This document shows positions 11,841 through 23,919 of a DNA stretch of 64,000 bases, one piece after another. Made by a program: the position numbers and the translations under genes. The notes below the pieces were generated by a model. It saw only the letters and a program-made list of their open reading frames with translations, searched no databases and was not told the origin of the DNA. The first letter of the stretch is position 1, and every line of letters starts with the position of its first letter. Origin of the DNA: Hymenopus coronatus (taxonomy: Eukaryota > Arthropoda > Insecta > Mantodea > Hymenopodidae). The stretch covers positions 16,237,001-16,301,000 of the forward strand of contig CM060880.1 of NCBI GenBank assembly GCA_030762935.1. The letters are read 5' to 3'.

Positions 11841-12079
11841 GAGTACACAGATAAATTTTACTAAGTGTAAAGCTGTAGTTTCCTAATTTGGGTTCTGACA
11901 GAAGCACTGCAGTCGGAAAAGCAACTGAGCGTGGCAGGTCCGCTTTGTTCCCAGAATTACTGACGCCAGATAACTACTTGATCATTCATATATTGTTTGT
12001 ATTCAATTCTCAGTTACGGTTGGCCTCCACTTGCAGGTGCCGTGTTTTGTTTTTGCTGTTTTCAGTTATTACTTTGTCT

Positions 12080-13180
12080 ACACGTACTAGACATAGCGTA
12101 TAGAAAAGGTATTGCATTCCACCCAAAAATTCGATACAGATTTTTGTTGTTGGTAGTGTTTAACGCCCGCTTTAACTACTTATGGCACCGCAGGCGGTGA
12201 CACTGATGACACATGAATGATGATGGAGCACCGGTGGAATGCGATGGCGGCGGAAACCGGAGTACTCGGAGAAAACCCGCCCCAGCGCCATTTTGCCCAC
12301 GACTAATCTCACATACGGTCATTTGGGATCGAACCCCGGCCGTCTAGATGAGAGGCAAGTGGTCTAACCACTCGGCCACGGCGCGGCTGTACTTCGATAC
12401 AGAGATTTACCGGAAATGTTTTAGGGTCTCCTTTATTAAAAAAAAGGCATTTTTAGAAAAAGGTCCGTGCGTGTATCCGTGTGACTGTGAACACGATAAC
12501 AATAAGTCGGTAAAATTCCTCACTTGGTATATAAGTTTAGTATCTTCCAAGGATGTGACACAAAGATTTTGAAGAGCATCCCTCCACCACAAACTATCCT
12601 TTACATGGAAAAATTTTCGAAATTTTTGATTTTCTCAAAAATGGCTCTAACGATTTTGACTAAATACTGTATATTAAAGATATTTACAGAACAAATATAA
12701 TGCATATCTTGAATTATCTGGGAATAGCTTCCGAAGACCTGTTTATTCTGGATACATTTTGCTGTATTTTGCATAATTGGTAAAAGAGACAAAACTTACT
12801 ACACAAATATGTAGATCTTGTTGAATCACACAATTAATGTCATATACTTTTTTTTTTTATCAAGTTTACCATTTTTTTAGATATTCCTCCTTATTGATTT
12901 CAGTTTTAAAATACTTAAAACACTTCACTTCACATATGGGAATTTGTCAACTCTGGAAATGCAAAGACATGGATTTCATTCATATGGCAACCAACTTTTA
13001 AAAGATTTGACTATCATTTAAACCTAGTGTATTCCATTATTTATCTTTTACTTATAAGACAGTATTTCTCCTAATGTTTATTTCAGTTAGCATGATGTGG
13101 ATACAAGAATTAGCTTTTTAACAATAATTTATCTACAGAGAGGTAGCAAAAGTCATGTGAATGAAACACATATGATTTTT
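12080..13180 (-). mobile_element. family H element interrupted by a SINE
   Basis: The stem-loop end starts near 12080 and the other end is 'aaagtcatgtgaatgaaaca' near 13150. The copy is split by the SINE at 12141-12392 and is otherwise continuous. Confidence 0.72.
12141..12392 (-). mobile_element. SINE family D copy with 11-bp target duplication
   Basis: On the - strand it has a Ser/Leu-tRNA-like head (GCCGCGCCGTGGCCGAGTGG, A box) and B box GGGTTCGATCCC. It is flanked by TTCGATACAGA at 12130-12140 and 12393-12403 and nested inside an H element. The second copy is 58140-58390. Confidence 0.83.
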
Positions 13181-13862
13181 ATGTTTAAAAAAGAAATATT
13201 AAACTTAGGCAAATTCAACCAAATCAATATTTGAGCATTTACCCTAGTTTATACAGATTTTATATCTATGTTTTTGAAGACTGTTCATAAAAAAATGGCT
13301 AATATAGTTTTATACCTATATGCTGCTGGAATGCAAATAATGTATAAACAACTGAAGTAACTATATAGTGAAACAACATCAAGTGTTTATGTATGTATTC
13401 CTTAAAAGTTACAAGAAAACATGTGAAAGTAATGCTAATGAATATTTATGTAATATTTACATTGCTTCTTTCTAGAGAAATATTTCATTTTAGAAAAATA
13501 ATTTCTTATCTATATAAGTATAATATTTAACGTTCAGCAACTTTAAAAACTGTTCTGCTGTTAATTGAATTCATGCTGAGCAAGATGGGAAAAGATTCTA
13601 TAGATTATAATTTTAAACAAATTAAAAAGTTTTGAACCTTTAACTGATAATTATTCTTGGAAAGTTTAATGCATAAGTAGCATAGCATTATCAAATAAAA
13701 TTATAATTCATTGATTAAAACATCTGATTCATATCAAATGTAATATTTTAAACAAACTTTTCAGCAGTTTCCTCAGGAATTTATATAATTGTTAGCATTT
13801 TAAGAGGGCTAATGACTAAAATGTTTTTTTTTTTTTTTTGGTACTCTTTTTGGTTAGTGCCA
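13181..13862. other. intergenic AT-rich sequence, nothing recognised
   Basis: No coding or repeat assignment. The T run at 13824-13838 sits just before the next H copy. Confidence 0.4.
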
Positions 13863-14720
13863 TTTTTTCTTTCTCTACATGTAGTATGTACATACACTCC
13901 AAAAATGTGGTACCAAGCTTTGAATGGAACTATGTGTTTTGGAACTCCCTGAATCCAAAAAAAAAGCATTTTTAGAAGAGTGAGAGGGAAGGAGGGAGGG
14001 AGGGAGGGAGGGAGGAAGGAGGGAGGGAGGGAGGAGGGAGGGAGGGAGGGAGGAAGGAGGGAATGTGTGTGCATAGCTAAAAAATAAAACGTCCATTAAA
14101 TGCCAACCTTGATATTTAACATCAGTATTACCAAGAATATGACACAAATCTCCCCCAACTACCTATTACATGGAAAAAATCATTTTTTTTTTCAAAAATG
14201 ACTCTTTAAGATTTTGTATAAATCTCTTATATTTAAGATATTTACTTGGCAAATCAAATTTATATCCTGAATTTTCTGGAAATGGCCTCTGAAGACTTCT
14301 TCATTCTGGATGAATTTTTTTTTACTTTTACATACCTGGTAAACTCAAAAACTTACTCTACAAAAAATGTAGATCTCATTAAAACACACAATTTATGTCA
14401 CATACACTTTTTTCATGGAGTTAACTATTTTTAAGACATTCCTTGTTATTGGTTTCAGCTTTAAAATACTTAGGAAACTTCGTCTGTTTCTGGCCATGCA
14501 AAGAAACGGATTTCAATCCCACAACAACCACATTTTAAAACATTTGACTGTAGGTTTAGCCTAGAGTATTCCTCTGTTTACCTTCTACTTATAAGTAATA
14601 AGAACCAAGAAAAATGTTATCCCAATTAGCATGAAGTAGATAGAAGATTAAGGTTTTTAACAATAATTTGTTACAGAGACGTAGGGAAAGTCATGTGAAG
14701 GGAACACATCAGATTTTTTT
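13863..14720 (-). mobile_element. family H element with expanded GGGA tract
   Basis: Runs from stem-loop end 'ctttctctacatgtagtatg' to 'gaaagtcatgtgaagggaac'. The usual TG-rich block is replaced by a GGGA/GGAA microsatellite (13978-14061). Confidence 0.72.
13978..14061. repeat. GGGA/GGAA microsatellite
   Basis: Purine-only tetranucleotide run with occasional GGAA units. On the - strand it reads as artificial Pro/Ser/Leu frames, which are not genes. Confidence 0.9.
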
Positions 14721-15060
14721 TTGTGTGTAAGCCTCTTACATTTGGTATTAACACATTCAGTTTCAATAGTACCAGTATAGAGTTCTTGGACAATTTTAAG
14801 TTTTTTTAAATTATCTACTTCCATAAAAGCAGGCTACAAACCCAAAAAGAAATGTACCCTTTCAAATGCATATAATTTAACAGTTGTATTATTTTAAGTT
14901 TTGAAAGCATCGAAACAGCATTACTGTTTTATTTTTGAAATCTGAAAATCTTTAATTTTAACTAATATAGGGCTCTGCACTTTTCTTAATGATTGTTTCA
15001 GTACAAGTAATACAAATATTGAGATTACCAATATGAAAATTATCGTATGAGTAAATTTGA

Positions 15061-15905
15061 AAAAAATATGATGTGTTCCATTCACATAACTTTCTGTAGC
15101 TATTCCAAATACAAACAATTCTTACAAAAGATTATTCTTTTATCAACATTATAGTAATTGAGATAAACTTTATCAAAATTTGTGTTATTACTTGCTTCAT
15201 AGTGAGTAGAAGGGAATACATTATGCTAAAACAATAGTCAAATCTTTTAAAAGTTGGTCGCTATGTGAAACAATTGAGGTTTGGTTCGCTGTGCATGGTC
15301 TGGTTTGAGAAAAGTTAGATAGTTTAAAACTGAAACCAATAACAAGGAATATCTCAAAAACAGCCAACTATACAAGAAAAATGTATGACATAAACTACGT
15401 GTTTTAATGAGATCTACAATTTTTATGCATTAAATTTTTTGTCTGTTATGGTTTAACCATTTTGCAAAATTCTGGAAAATTCATCCAGAGGTCTTCAGAT
15501 GCTATTCTCAGAAAACTCAAAATATACATTTTATGTGTGATGTAAATATCTTTAATATACAGTACTTTAATCAAAATCGTTAAGTCATTTTTGAGAAAAA
15601 CAAAATTTTTAAAAATTTTTTCACGTATAGGGAAGTTTGTGGTGAGGGCATCTTTTTGAAAATCTTTGTGTTGCTTGAAGGATACTAAACCTAAATACCA
15701 AGTTTGTTTTTAACAATTTTTGAGCTGTGGTGTCCACAAACACACTTACACATGGACCTTTTTCTAAAAATGATTTTTTTCGGACTCAGGGAGTCCCATA
15801 ATAGATATTACCAGTGAAATCTTGATATCAAATTTTTGGGTGGAATAAAATACCTCCTAGCTACTATGCACTTTGTATTTACATATGTGCTAGAGAAAGT
15901 AAAAA
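15061..15905 (+). mobile_element. family H element, full length
   Basis: 5' end ATGATGTGTTCCATTCACAT; 3' end 'gtgctagagaaagtaaaaa'. It is followed with no gap by the 5' end of another copy in the same orientation. Confidence 0.75.
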
Positions 15906-16300
15906 TCTGATGAGTTACATTCACATGAATTTCTCCATTCACCCTTCTGTAAATTAATATTACAAAAGTTTATTTTCCTATTTCTTGTTAATCAAGGTGA
16001 GCTTTGAAGAAATGCTTACACAGTTTACTATAGGTAAAAGAAGAATATAGTAGGCTAAAGCAACACTCAAATGTTTAAAATGTTTAGCTATGTGATGGCT
16101 TTGAGATTCCATGCTTCTTGCATGATAACGAGAAAAATGAATAGCTACTTACTACTTGAGAAAAGTATAAGTATTTGAAAAGGCAAACCAATACTAAAGA
16201 ATAACTAATACTATCTAAACCATTAATGCCAAAGATATGTATTTGGCGTAAATTGTGTGCTTTAGTGAGATTCATATTTTTTTGTGTTGTTCACCTAAAC
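15906..16300 (+). mobile_element. family H element, 5' half, in tandem with the previous copy
   Basis: It begins TCTGATGAGTTACATTCACA immediately after the preceding copy's terminal AAAAA. The 3' half is absent and an inverted H piece follows. Confidence 0.62.
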
Positions 16301-16309
16301 ATTCACTAT

Positions 16310-17937
16310 AGAAATTTCAACTTATGTGCATGTTATGAGGCTTCTTTATCCAAAATGAAATGTTGGATAGATACTGAACTGGGTATCTAAGTTTAATATG
16401 TCTAAAAGAGGTGACACAGTGGTTTTTAAGAAAACACATCTACCACAAATTATTCTTTGCATAGAATATTTTTTAATTTCTTAACACCAGAATCAAAAAT
16501 TTGGATTAAATAATCACATATTTAAAATATTTACATGACCAATAAGACAAATATCTTGAATTTTCTGGAAATAGCCTGTGAAGTTCTATTTTATTTGAAA
16601 GGAATTTATATAATTCATAAACCATAAGACAAAAACCTACTACATAGAACATGTAGGTCTTTTTTAAACACAGAATTTATTTCAAATAGCTTTATTATGA
16701 CATCATCCATTTTTGAGATAACCATTATTCTTATTTTGCGTTTTGCAAGACTCTCATTTTTTTTTTAAATGCTGTGAATATTCATTGTTTATTGTGATGT
16801 CACAGAAAGAATATGCCATTTTAAGTTCAAGTATGACATCCCAATTTTAAAAGGCTTCCTTTATCCACCCGATACCTTCAGAAACTACTGAAACTAATGA
16901 AACTGCTCCTGGAAATGTTTATCTCGATTATCACAATGTAATTAGAAGAATAATGAGATCAAATCACATTATTGACTTGAATAACAAGGTTGTCAATTGG
17001 TTCCAAATGAATAAACTAAAAAGTAATGATGACAAATCAGCTGCTATAGGATTTTACCATAAATTAAAGAACTCTGCACAAAGTCCACATTTATGTTTAA
17101 GCAACAAACCACTTCTCTGTGTACCAAATACTAAATTTCTAGGAATATGGTTAAAAAAACATGTAAAATGGAAAAAACAAATTGAACAGCTAGCATTGAA
17201 ACTAAGTAAAATTACATTCTTTATTAAATATATGAGAGAATCTGTAAATACTAATGTGTTCAGAATTATATATTTTACTTACTTCCATTCTGTAATGCCT
17301 ATTTAATAGTAAGCTGGGGTAATACAAAAGATGTAATAAAAACATTTAGATTGCAGAAAAGTGCAACAGGCTATATTGTAAATAACTCTTCTTCCACCAG
17401 TTGTAAACCATATTATAACATTTTAAAAATACTTCCATTCCCCTGTGTTTATACCCATTTAGAGATCTTGGATCTCTAAATTCAAAAGAAATTCACAAGT
17501 ACGTACTCACAATACAAAAGGTAAAGTAGATCTACATATTATAAACCACAATTCAATCTTATTTTCAATAGTTTTGAACATAAAGCAGTATTATACAACA
17601 AACTGCCAGATAACATTAAAAGTATAACTTTGGAAAAGAGGCACAAATTGGCCCTAAAAACATTTTTAATGAAAGGTTGTTTTTATTCAGTGGAAGAATA
17701 TTTAAATCATAACTTCTCTTGACTATGTCTCTTAAAATTTTTTCTTATGTAAAAATTAACATCCCTTTTATGTATGTAATTTAGTTTGTAAGTATTTAGT
17801 TTTATAAGCTTTGACAAAGCCCATATCTTTGTACAAAACCTAAATAGTGAATAAAATATGATATGATAATAAGGTTTTGTTAGAGTAGTCTGTTGATAGG
17901 AACAGTCATGTGAATGTAATAAATCTGTTTTTTTATG
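16310..17937 (-). mobile_element. family H element split by a LINE fragment
   Basis: Reverse-orientation H blocks run to 'tctcgattatcacaatgtaa' near 16950 and resume at about 17869 ('aataaggttttgttag') through 'cagtcatgtgaatgtaataa'. The intervening 0.9 kb is LINE sequence. Confidence 0.6.
16953..17868 (+). mobile_element. LINE 3' fragment: reverse-transcriptase C-terminus
   Basis: The frame at 16953-17306 reads KFLGIWLKKHVKWKKQIEQL and FRIIYFTYFHSVM, the thumb-region wording of jockey/CR1-type LINE reverse transcriptases. After a frameshift it continues SWGNTKDVIKTFRLQKSATG and later NKLPDNIKS. It ends in AATAAAATATGATATGAT, a LINE-like 3' tail. The 5' part is missing and several lesions make it a relic. 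Confidence 0.72.
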
Positions 17938-18003
17938 CAGGCAACCTTAAAACATTTGCAGGGAATTCCTGTTAGTATTTTTGGATGGAATACAATAGTT
18001 CCT

Positions 18004-18225
18004 CTATCGTGTCTGCCTCATATTCAAGAGGTGGTGAGTTTGATTCTTGCTTAGTGTGAGTTATCTAGATAAGGTTTTTATAGGGGTTTTTCTTTATCCT
18101 GAGAAGATGAATGGCAAATAAATTTAAGCTCCATGAACTCCAAGATCAATAGAGTATCATTTCACCAATTTCATTAGTCTGATATACAACCACCAGGTTA
18201 AAGGATGTTAAAATCGTAAAAAAAA
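18004..18225 (+). mobile_element. SINE family C copy
   Basis: Family C head and body ('tgtctgcctcatattcaaga', 'gagtttgattcttgcttag', 'ttaagctccatgaactcc', 'aggttaaaggatgttaaa'). Confidence 0.68.
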
Positions 18226-18229
18226 ATAT

Positions 18230-18961
18230 ATATATACATAGAAACATGATACATGTTATGGGACAAGTCAATTTAAGTTGCAAGAAAAAACTAAATTATG
18301 TCAAGATGCACACAGGATTAAAATACAGAAATATAAGGTTTAACAAATTTTAAATATAAAAGGAAATAATAATATACAGAATTGAGTCATAAAGACAATA
18401 TTTACAGATTGTACAATTTACACCAGTTTGTGATGTATAAATTCATCTACACTATAATAGCTATTGTCCATTAAGAATTTAAACAAAACTTTTTTGAATT
18501 TTAGCTGGGATTCAATATTCTTTATATATTGGGGTAGTTGGTTGTATAAATGTAGACCAGCATATGTGAAGCTATTTTCATACAGTCTGGTTTATGTGAA
18601 TTTACAAATAAATTTTTCTTTGGTCTGGTGTTATGCGTATGAACTTCAGCATTTGTTTTGAAGGATATTAAGTTTTCTTTTGTATAGTTTAGTGTTTCAT
18701 AAATAAACATACATGGTAACGGTGACATTTTAAATTTTTTAAAATATGGTTTACAACTAGTTTTATTTGCAACATTAGCCATAATTCTTATCACTTTCTT
18801 TAGCATCCTATTTTTTAAAATATGGTTTACAACTAGTTTTATTTGCAACATTAGCCATAATTCTTATCACTTTCTTTAGCATCCTATTTTTTAAAATATG
18901 GTTTACAACTAGTTTTATTTGCAACATTAGCCATAATTCTTATCACTTGTTTTAGCATCCT
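18230..18961 (-). mobile_element. LINE 3' fragment, related to 16953-17868, opposite strand
   Basis: The minus-strand frame reads ANVANKTSCKPYFKKFKMSP then LPCMFIYETLNYTKENLI, THNTRPKKNLF and YSVDEFIHHKL, matching the C-terminal region of the other fragment (SSTSCKPYYNILKILPFPC, YSVEEYLNH). It contains an internal 76-bp triplication. Confidence 0.65.
18741..18961. repeat. 76-bp tandem repeat, three copies inside the LINE fragment
   Basis: Units begin AAAATATGGTTTACAACTAG at 18741, 18817 and 18893. Units 1 and 2 are essentially identical and unit 3 is slightly short with one change (CTTGTTTT for CTTTCTTT). Confidence 0.92.
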
Positions 18962-19080
18962 GAAGACCTTAATACTGTTTTTAGAATTTCCCCAAAAGAT
19001 AATACCATATACTAGTAGACTATAAAAGTATGCAAAATAAACTAAGAATATGCAGACTGGACATAAATTTGACTGACCTT

Positions 19081-19870
19081 ACTAATATGTGGTATGTACA
19101 TTCACATGACCTTGTCTAATAATTCTTCAGCAAACTTATCATAAACAAGCTTATTCTTCTGTTTAATTCACATTACTCAAGATAAACATCTGAAGAAATA
19201 ATTTTATTCCACATTTCTTTAAGATACAACAGAATTAAGGAAATACAGTAGGCTTAAGTGACAGTCAAACACCTTTAAAGAGCTAGTTGCTTTGTGAGGG
19301 CTTTGAAATTCCAGAGAGAAAAAAATAAGAACTTCTCATTTGAAGGTCATTTGAAGTAAGGAAAATAGAAACAGAATACAGGATTTCAGAGGGTATTCCT
19401 CAAAAAATTTATGATTTACATTTTATTTCTGAGTAAATAATTTAATCTAAATTACTCGAGCCATTTTTGAGAAAGTCAAAATTGAACATTTTTCCAAGTA
19501 ATAGGCGGTTTGGGGGGGGGGGGATTTCTTGAAAATTGTGTGGCATTCTTGAAAGATGCCAAACTTAAATATCAAGTTTTGAGTAGCTCAGTTGGTTTGG
19601 CACTGACCTTCTGAACTCAAGGTCATGGGTTCTAATGTGGCCCAAACTGATGGTTTTTAAGCAAGCTTAAAAGTGACAGCCCCATGCCAGTAGATTAATT
19701 GACAAACAAAATAATTTAACTTGCACATATGGACGTTTGTCTAAAAATTTACATTTTCTTATTCAACAGTACTCAAAAAAACATGCCTTTCCAGTGAAAT
19801 GTCAGTGCAGAATTTTTGAGTGGAATGCAAACCTTCTCTACCTACTATATATGTGGTAGAGAGACTAAAA
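19081..19870 (+). mobile_element. family H element carrying a SINE
   Basis: 5' end near 19085 ('gtacattcacatgaccttgt'); 3' end 'gtggtagagagactaaaaag'. Interrupted by a family B SINE at 19576-19725. Confidence 0.68.
19576..19725 (+). mobile_element. SINE family B copy
   Basis: Head GAGTAGCTCAGTTGGTTTGG (A box) with degraded B box GGTTCTAATG; the body is as at 8042. Inserted inside an H element. Confidence 0.65.
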
Positions 19871-20937
19871 AGCAGTAATGCAACAAAATAATACTAATCA
19901 TCAAACATTTTTAATTTTCAATCTTTGGAAAATTAATTGTACCCATTTAAACTATACTTATCAGACAGGAGGAATGGATATGATCTGTGCAGAATAAGAA
20001 TTAACAAAAGACTAATGATTTGTTTTGTTGTGGAATGGGGCATTGTTTTAATTTAAGAGGTGCTGTCTTGAAAACTAGATGAAGCAGCTAAATTGCATTT
20101 TGTAAATGTCTGTCTTTCCTCATCAACATCGCAGATGAAGTTGCAATAGTTTAAAACTGAAATACGTCTGTAATTTATAAAACTCTTGATATGATTCTCA
20201 AAATATCTATTGTGTGTAAAACATCATTACTTGTTGTTGACATTTTAGTAATAGTAAAGAAAATAAAAACTGGTTCTAAAAAATATCTTATGTGTATTTG
20301 GTTTTTTTTTTTTCCCCTAAATCCTTGGAAAATTGTTACTCACAATAATTTTTGGAGAAAAAGAATAAAACTGCAGACACAAAATGGAACAGATTTGGAA
20401 TAAATTTCTGTTTTGGATAAATATCAATATTTTTGTTATCAATTTTATTCACTTCCTTGTTATAATAATGCAAATGCATTGTTTGTTACATTAATACAAT
20501 ATTAAAATATATACATTAAAATACTGACACAAATTATAACAAGAATTTGCAAGGAGTCAATTTTTAAGTTTCCTTTTAAATAAATTAATATGCAGTAATT
20601 TAATGTCACCAGGTAAATTATTAGAATTACTAGAGTGTGCATCTGGGGTAAGTAAAGATTGAAGTTCACTACACATTTACCTATAGATGCAAGCAGCACA
20701 TACTCTATGAACTGGTTTATGAACAGAAGACAAAACAAAGACAGGCAAGAGCAATACAGTGTTTGCAGAATGAAATCTTGCACAAGTGTAGTTTATGTTA
20801 TAGTAAACATTTACACATAAACAAGGAAATGTTGTCTATATGTTTATTTATAGTTTATGTAAGCTATGGTATTTCATCAATACAATTTAATGTAGATATG
20901 AATGCAGCTGCATATCTGCATGCAAACTTTAGGGTTG
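19871..20937. other. intergenic AT-rich sequence, nothing recognised
   Basis: No family or coding assignment could be made. Confidence 0.4.
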
Positions 20938-21075
20938 TTAACCTTTTTAGTGCCAGCCTGAATAGCAAAATGCTGTCTGAAAAGTGACAAGAAATTTTAG
21001 AAGAGAATGTAAGGGTTTAAATGATTGGTAATAAAATGAGTACCAAATGACATATAGAGCTGAATCTTTTTTTTC
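20938..21075 (+). repeat. short repeat with TTAA-CCTTTTTAGTGCC terminus, copy 1
   Basis: Matches 34605-34745 in the same orientation ('gaatagcaaaatgctgtctg', 'aataaaatgagtaccaaatg'). The TTAA followed by a CCYTTTTAGTGCC start resembles piggyBac-type ends, but no second end or transposase is visible. Confidence 0.6.
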
Positions 21076-21984
21076 ATTTTTATTAAAACCTTTTGTCTAT
21101 TGTATAATATGCATTATATGTATGCGAAGGCTCTTCAATATTTTTAGAAAATTGAAAACAAAAGAAAATTTTGAAAATAAAATTAAAAAACCCAAAATAA
21201 TCAATAATTAGGCATTCAGAACCACACTACACAAAAAGTTTGGGCTAATTAAATGAAAATATAGACATTTCTTTACTAAAGCAACATAATACTTTGGTCT
21301 GGTGTTTTATTTTTAAAATACAAAAAATGAATTCACTTAACCTGAAACTGAATGGAAAAAAAAAAAAAAAAAAAAAAAAGTCACTAAAAACACATATGTA
21401 AACATGATGCCACTATTAATGAAAATGGCATGTAGTAATAGGATACAAATGTAACAGATTACTGTACAACTTAGCGCCTGTGTTATTGCGTAGCTGAATG
21501 ATTGATTCACGTTGCATTTGTTACACCTCCATAATTCCATTTTGATAAGTACATGATTATTTGCATATGTACAAGGTCCGCTGTTATCAGAAGCATTTTC
21601 ACCGCTTAGGCTTATATTCCCCTCTTACTTTGATATCAAAAAACTCTTTCAACAAGCTCTGAAAATTCAAAATCACTCGCTTTCTTCTAATACATCACAG
21701 ACTGAAGCTCTTATTTTCTCTTCGGTTCATAATGTTTGGCTAGACGACGCCATGTTTCAATCAAGATAAACAAACACTGGCTAGACGAATTAAATTTGGA
21801 TGTAATTTAGCACTTTGAAGTGAAAATAAGGTCTGGAAACACTCCAGAAAACCTTTCTCTATAGCTATAACATAGAAAATAAACAGACTTTCCTGCTGGA
21901 AAGAGTTAGAATGTATGAATACGGCATCATAATTAGATTGTGATTTGGTAATTTTTGCAAAATTTTCAGATCACGATTAGATTG
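21076..21984. other. intergenic AT-rich sequence, nothing recognised
   Basis: Contains an A tract at 21356-21379. No gene or repeat family was identified. Confidence 0.4.
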
Positions 21985-22560
21985 TAATTGGTACTAAAAG
22001 GGTCAAATGAAGGTGATGCCTCTCTTAGCCCCTCTCCATTGTGTGAGAAAACCGAGTGTCACCAGCAAAATGGTGCCATTAAAAGTACACTAAAATCCTT
22101 ACCTTAACAGTAAATGCTGAACTTCAGCAGCATATCTTGTAAAAGTGTTGTCACTCACTTGCCTAAGCTTAGTAGCAGGAATCCTCTGATTTCTTGTGTC
22201 ATGTTATCACCAAGTTCCTGCAGATCACAATGGTTAGAACTTTGTCTTTCAAAGAAACCCACAAATAAAAACCACAACCAGTTAGGTCGAGGGAACAACA
22301 AATCAGCATTTATATTTTTGTCATGAAACACATCTCTTATTTCATTTAATGATTTTATAGCTGTGTGTGCCATTGCAGAACTTTGTTTGAACCAACCATA
22401 ACGGCACAAGTGGCTAAATTTCATTAAATGAAATAAGAGAGATGTTTCATGAATTTATAAGTACTTATTTGTTACCCCTCATTCCCTCGACCTAACTGGT
22501 TGTGATTTTTATTTATGGGGTTCTTTGAAAGTCAGTGTTTCGTTCTAACCCTGGTAATCT
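21985..22560 (-). mobile_element. degraded Tc1/mariner-like DNA transposon, copy 1
   Basis: The minus-strand frame at 22155-22424 reads WFKQSSAMAHTAIKSLNEIR and PRPNWLWFLFVGF, a decayed version of the '[11 protein letters not shown] ... PPRSPDL' region of IS630/mariner-type DDE transposases. The left end (GGGTCAAATGAAGGTGATGC) matches the left end at 27612. Part of the coding stretch recurs in inverted form at 22425-22555. Confidence 0.6.
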
Positions 22561-22584
22561 ACAGAAACTTAGTGATAACTTTAT

Positions 22585-22765
22585 TGTCCTTCATGGTCAA
22601 GGGGAACGTACTAGCCTCTGGTTCCCAAGTTGGCAGGTTCAAATCCAGCAGAGGGCAATGGATTTTTTTCAGGCATAAAAATCCATAGCATAGCTTCCTT
22701 TGAAAGGGAAGTAAAGCCATTGGTCCCGTGTCATAGATTTACAGCATGTAAAAGAAACTCAATAT
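22585..22765 (+). mobile_element. SINE family A copy, 3' truncated
   Basis: B-box GGTTCAAATCC at about 22635, then the family A body 'ggcataaaaatcca', 'gggaagtaaagccattggtc'. The 3' third is missing. Confidence 0.68.
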
Positions 22766-23511
22766 GCAAGATGACACACTCACAACCTAACAGGAAGAAA
22801 TAGGAACCGTTTCTACAGCTCATCCTATTAACCTTAGGGTACCCTTTTTACAACTATGATAAAAGGTTTTATGTAGTGCGATTACAACACGTGATCAAAG
22901 ATTTTATCTCATTCTGTGACAAAAAAAAAAATGTGATGGTTTAATATAGGCCTTAGATAAGTTTGCTTCCGAGTAAATGAAAAGGTAAACCTGTATTCTG
23001 GATAAGTAGTGTAATAAGGAATGGTAGGTGTAGCAGGAAAGCAAAAAAAAGATATTGTCAGCCATAGGTTTAAAGGAACAATCTGTGCAAATTGATGAAC
23101 TGCAAAGAAAATGTTGATATGCAGGGCGAACAGATGAAAAGAGAAAAAGCAACAAATTAATTAAACATCCGATAATTGTGTTGGACACAAGCAGAAATAT
23201 TCCATTCATCTAAAGCAGAAACATGAATATATTTTGACATGCAAATGATAAAACCAAAGAGATGGAGTTAAGGTACCAAATTAATAGCAACATATTAGCA
23301 ACAAACCATGATGAAAAATTCAAAAAGATCAAGCATTATCCCTGTACAGTGATGTAAACAGAATAGATGTAAACACTTGATGTTGCATGTCTACAATGGC
23401 AGGTGTAAATCTAGCACTGTGTGTTTTAACATCATTTTGCAAACTTACACTCTGGGCATTAATATCATACTCATAAGATGGTGTTCTTATTTAACAAGGT
23501 GCATGCACTAA
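22766..23511. other. intergenic sequence, nothing recognised
   Basis: No coding signal or known window repeat. Confidence 0.4.
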
Positions 23512-23919
23512 AGTGACTTTCAAATGGGATGAGGTTTGTCATTGAGCGTCACCAGGCCGGCAGCCAATTGGAGTACTGCTGTGTTGACATATTGCATTCC
23601 CGATTCTGGGGAGTAACTCGCTGATTCAGTCTCTCACAAATACTACTTGCGCTAAGACAAAATATTAAAATTTTGCAAAAAATAATTCACGAGGAAGATA
23701 GGGAGTAACATTCGTAGCAGAAATGTAAAAACCCAGCTCAAATAGTTTTCATAAAACACATGAATAAACATTATGTCACCAAGCAGATTTGTATGCTTAG
23801 TGTGCAAGTGAGAGGGAAATATGAAAAGAGTGGGGGTAGCAACCTGGCAACACAGAGAAAGATAATGCATCTCATTGGCTGCAGAGTAGAAATCTTCCCA
23901 TTTGAAAAACATAGTTAAG
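23512..23919 (+). repeat. unclassified 0.4-kb repeat, copy 2
   Basis: Second copy of the repeat at 7440-7860, with small indels and roughly one substitution in seven bases by eye. Confidence 0.7.

Noticed and set aside
13781..14147. Pro/Ser/Leu-rich minus-strand frames
   Set aside because: They are translations of the GGGA microsatellite inside a family H element.
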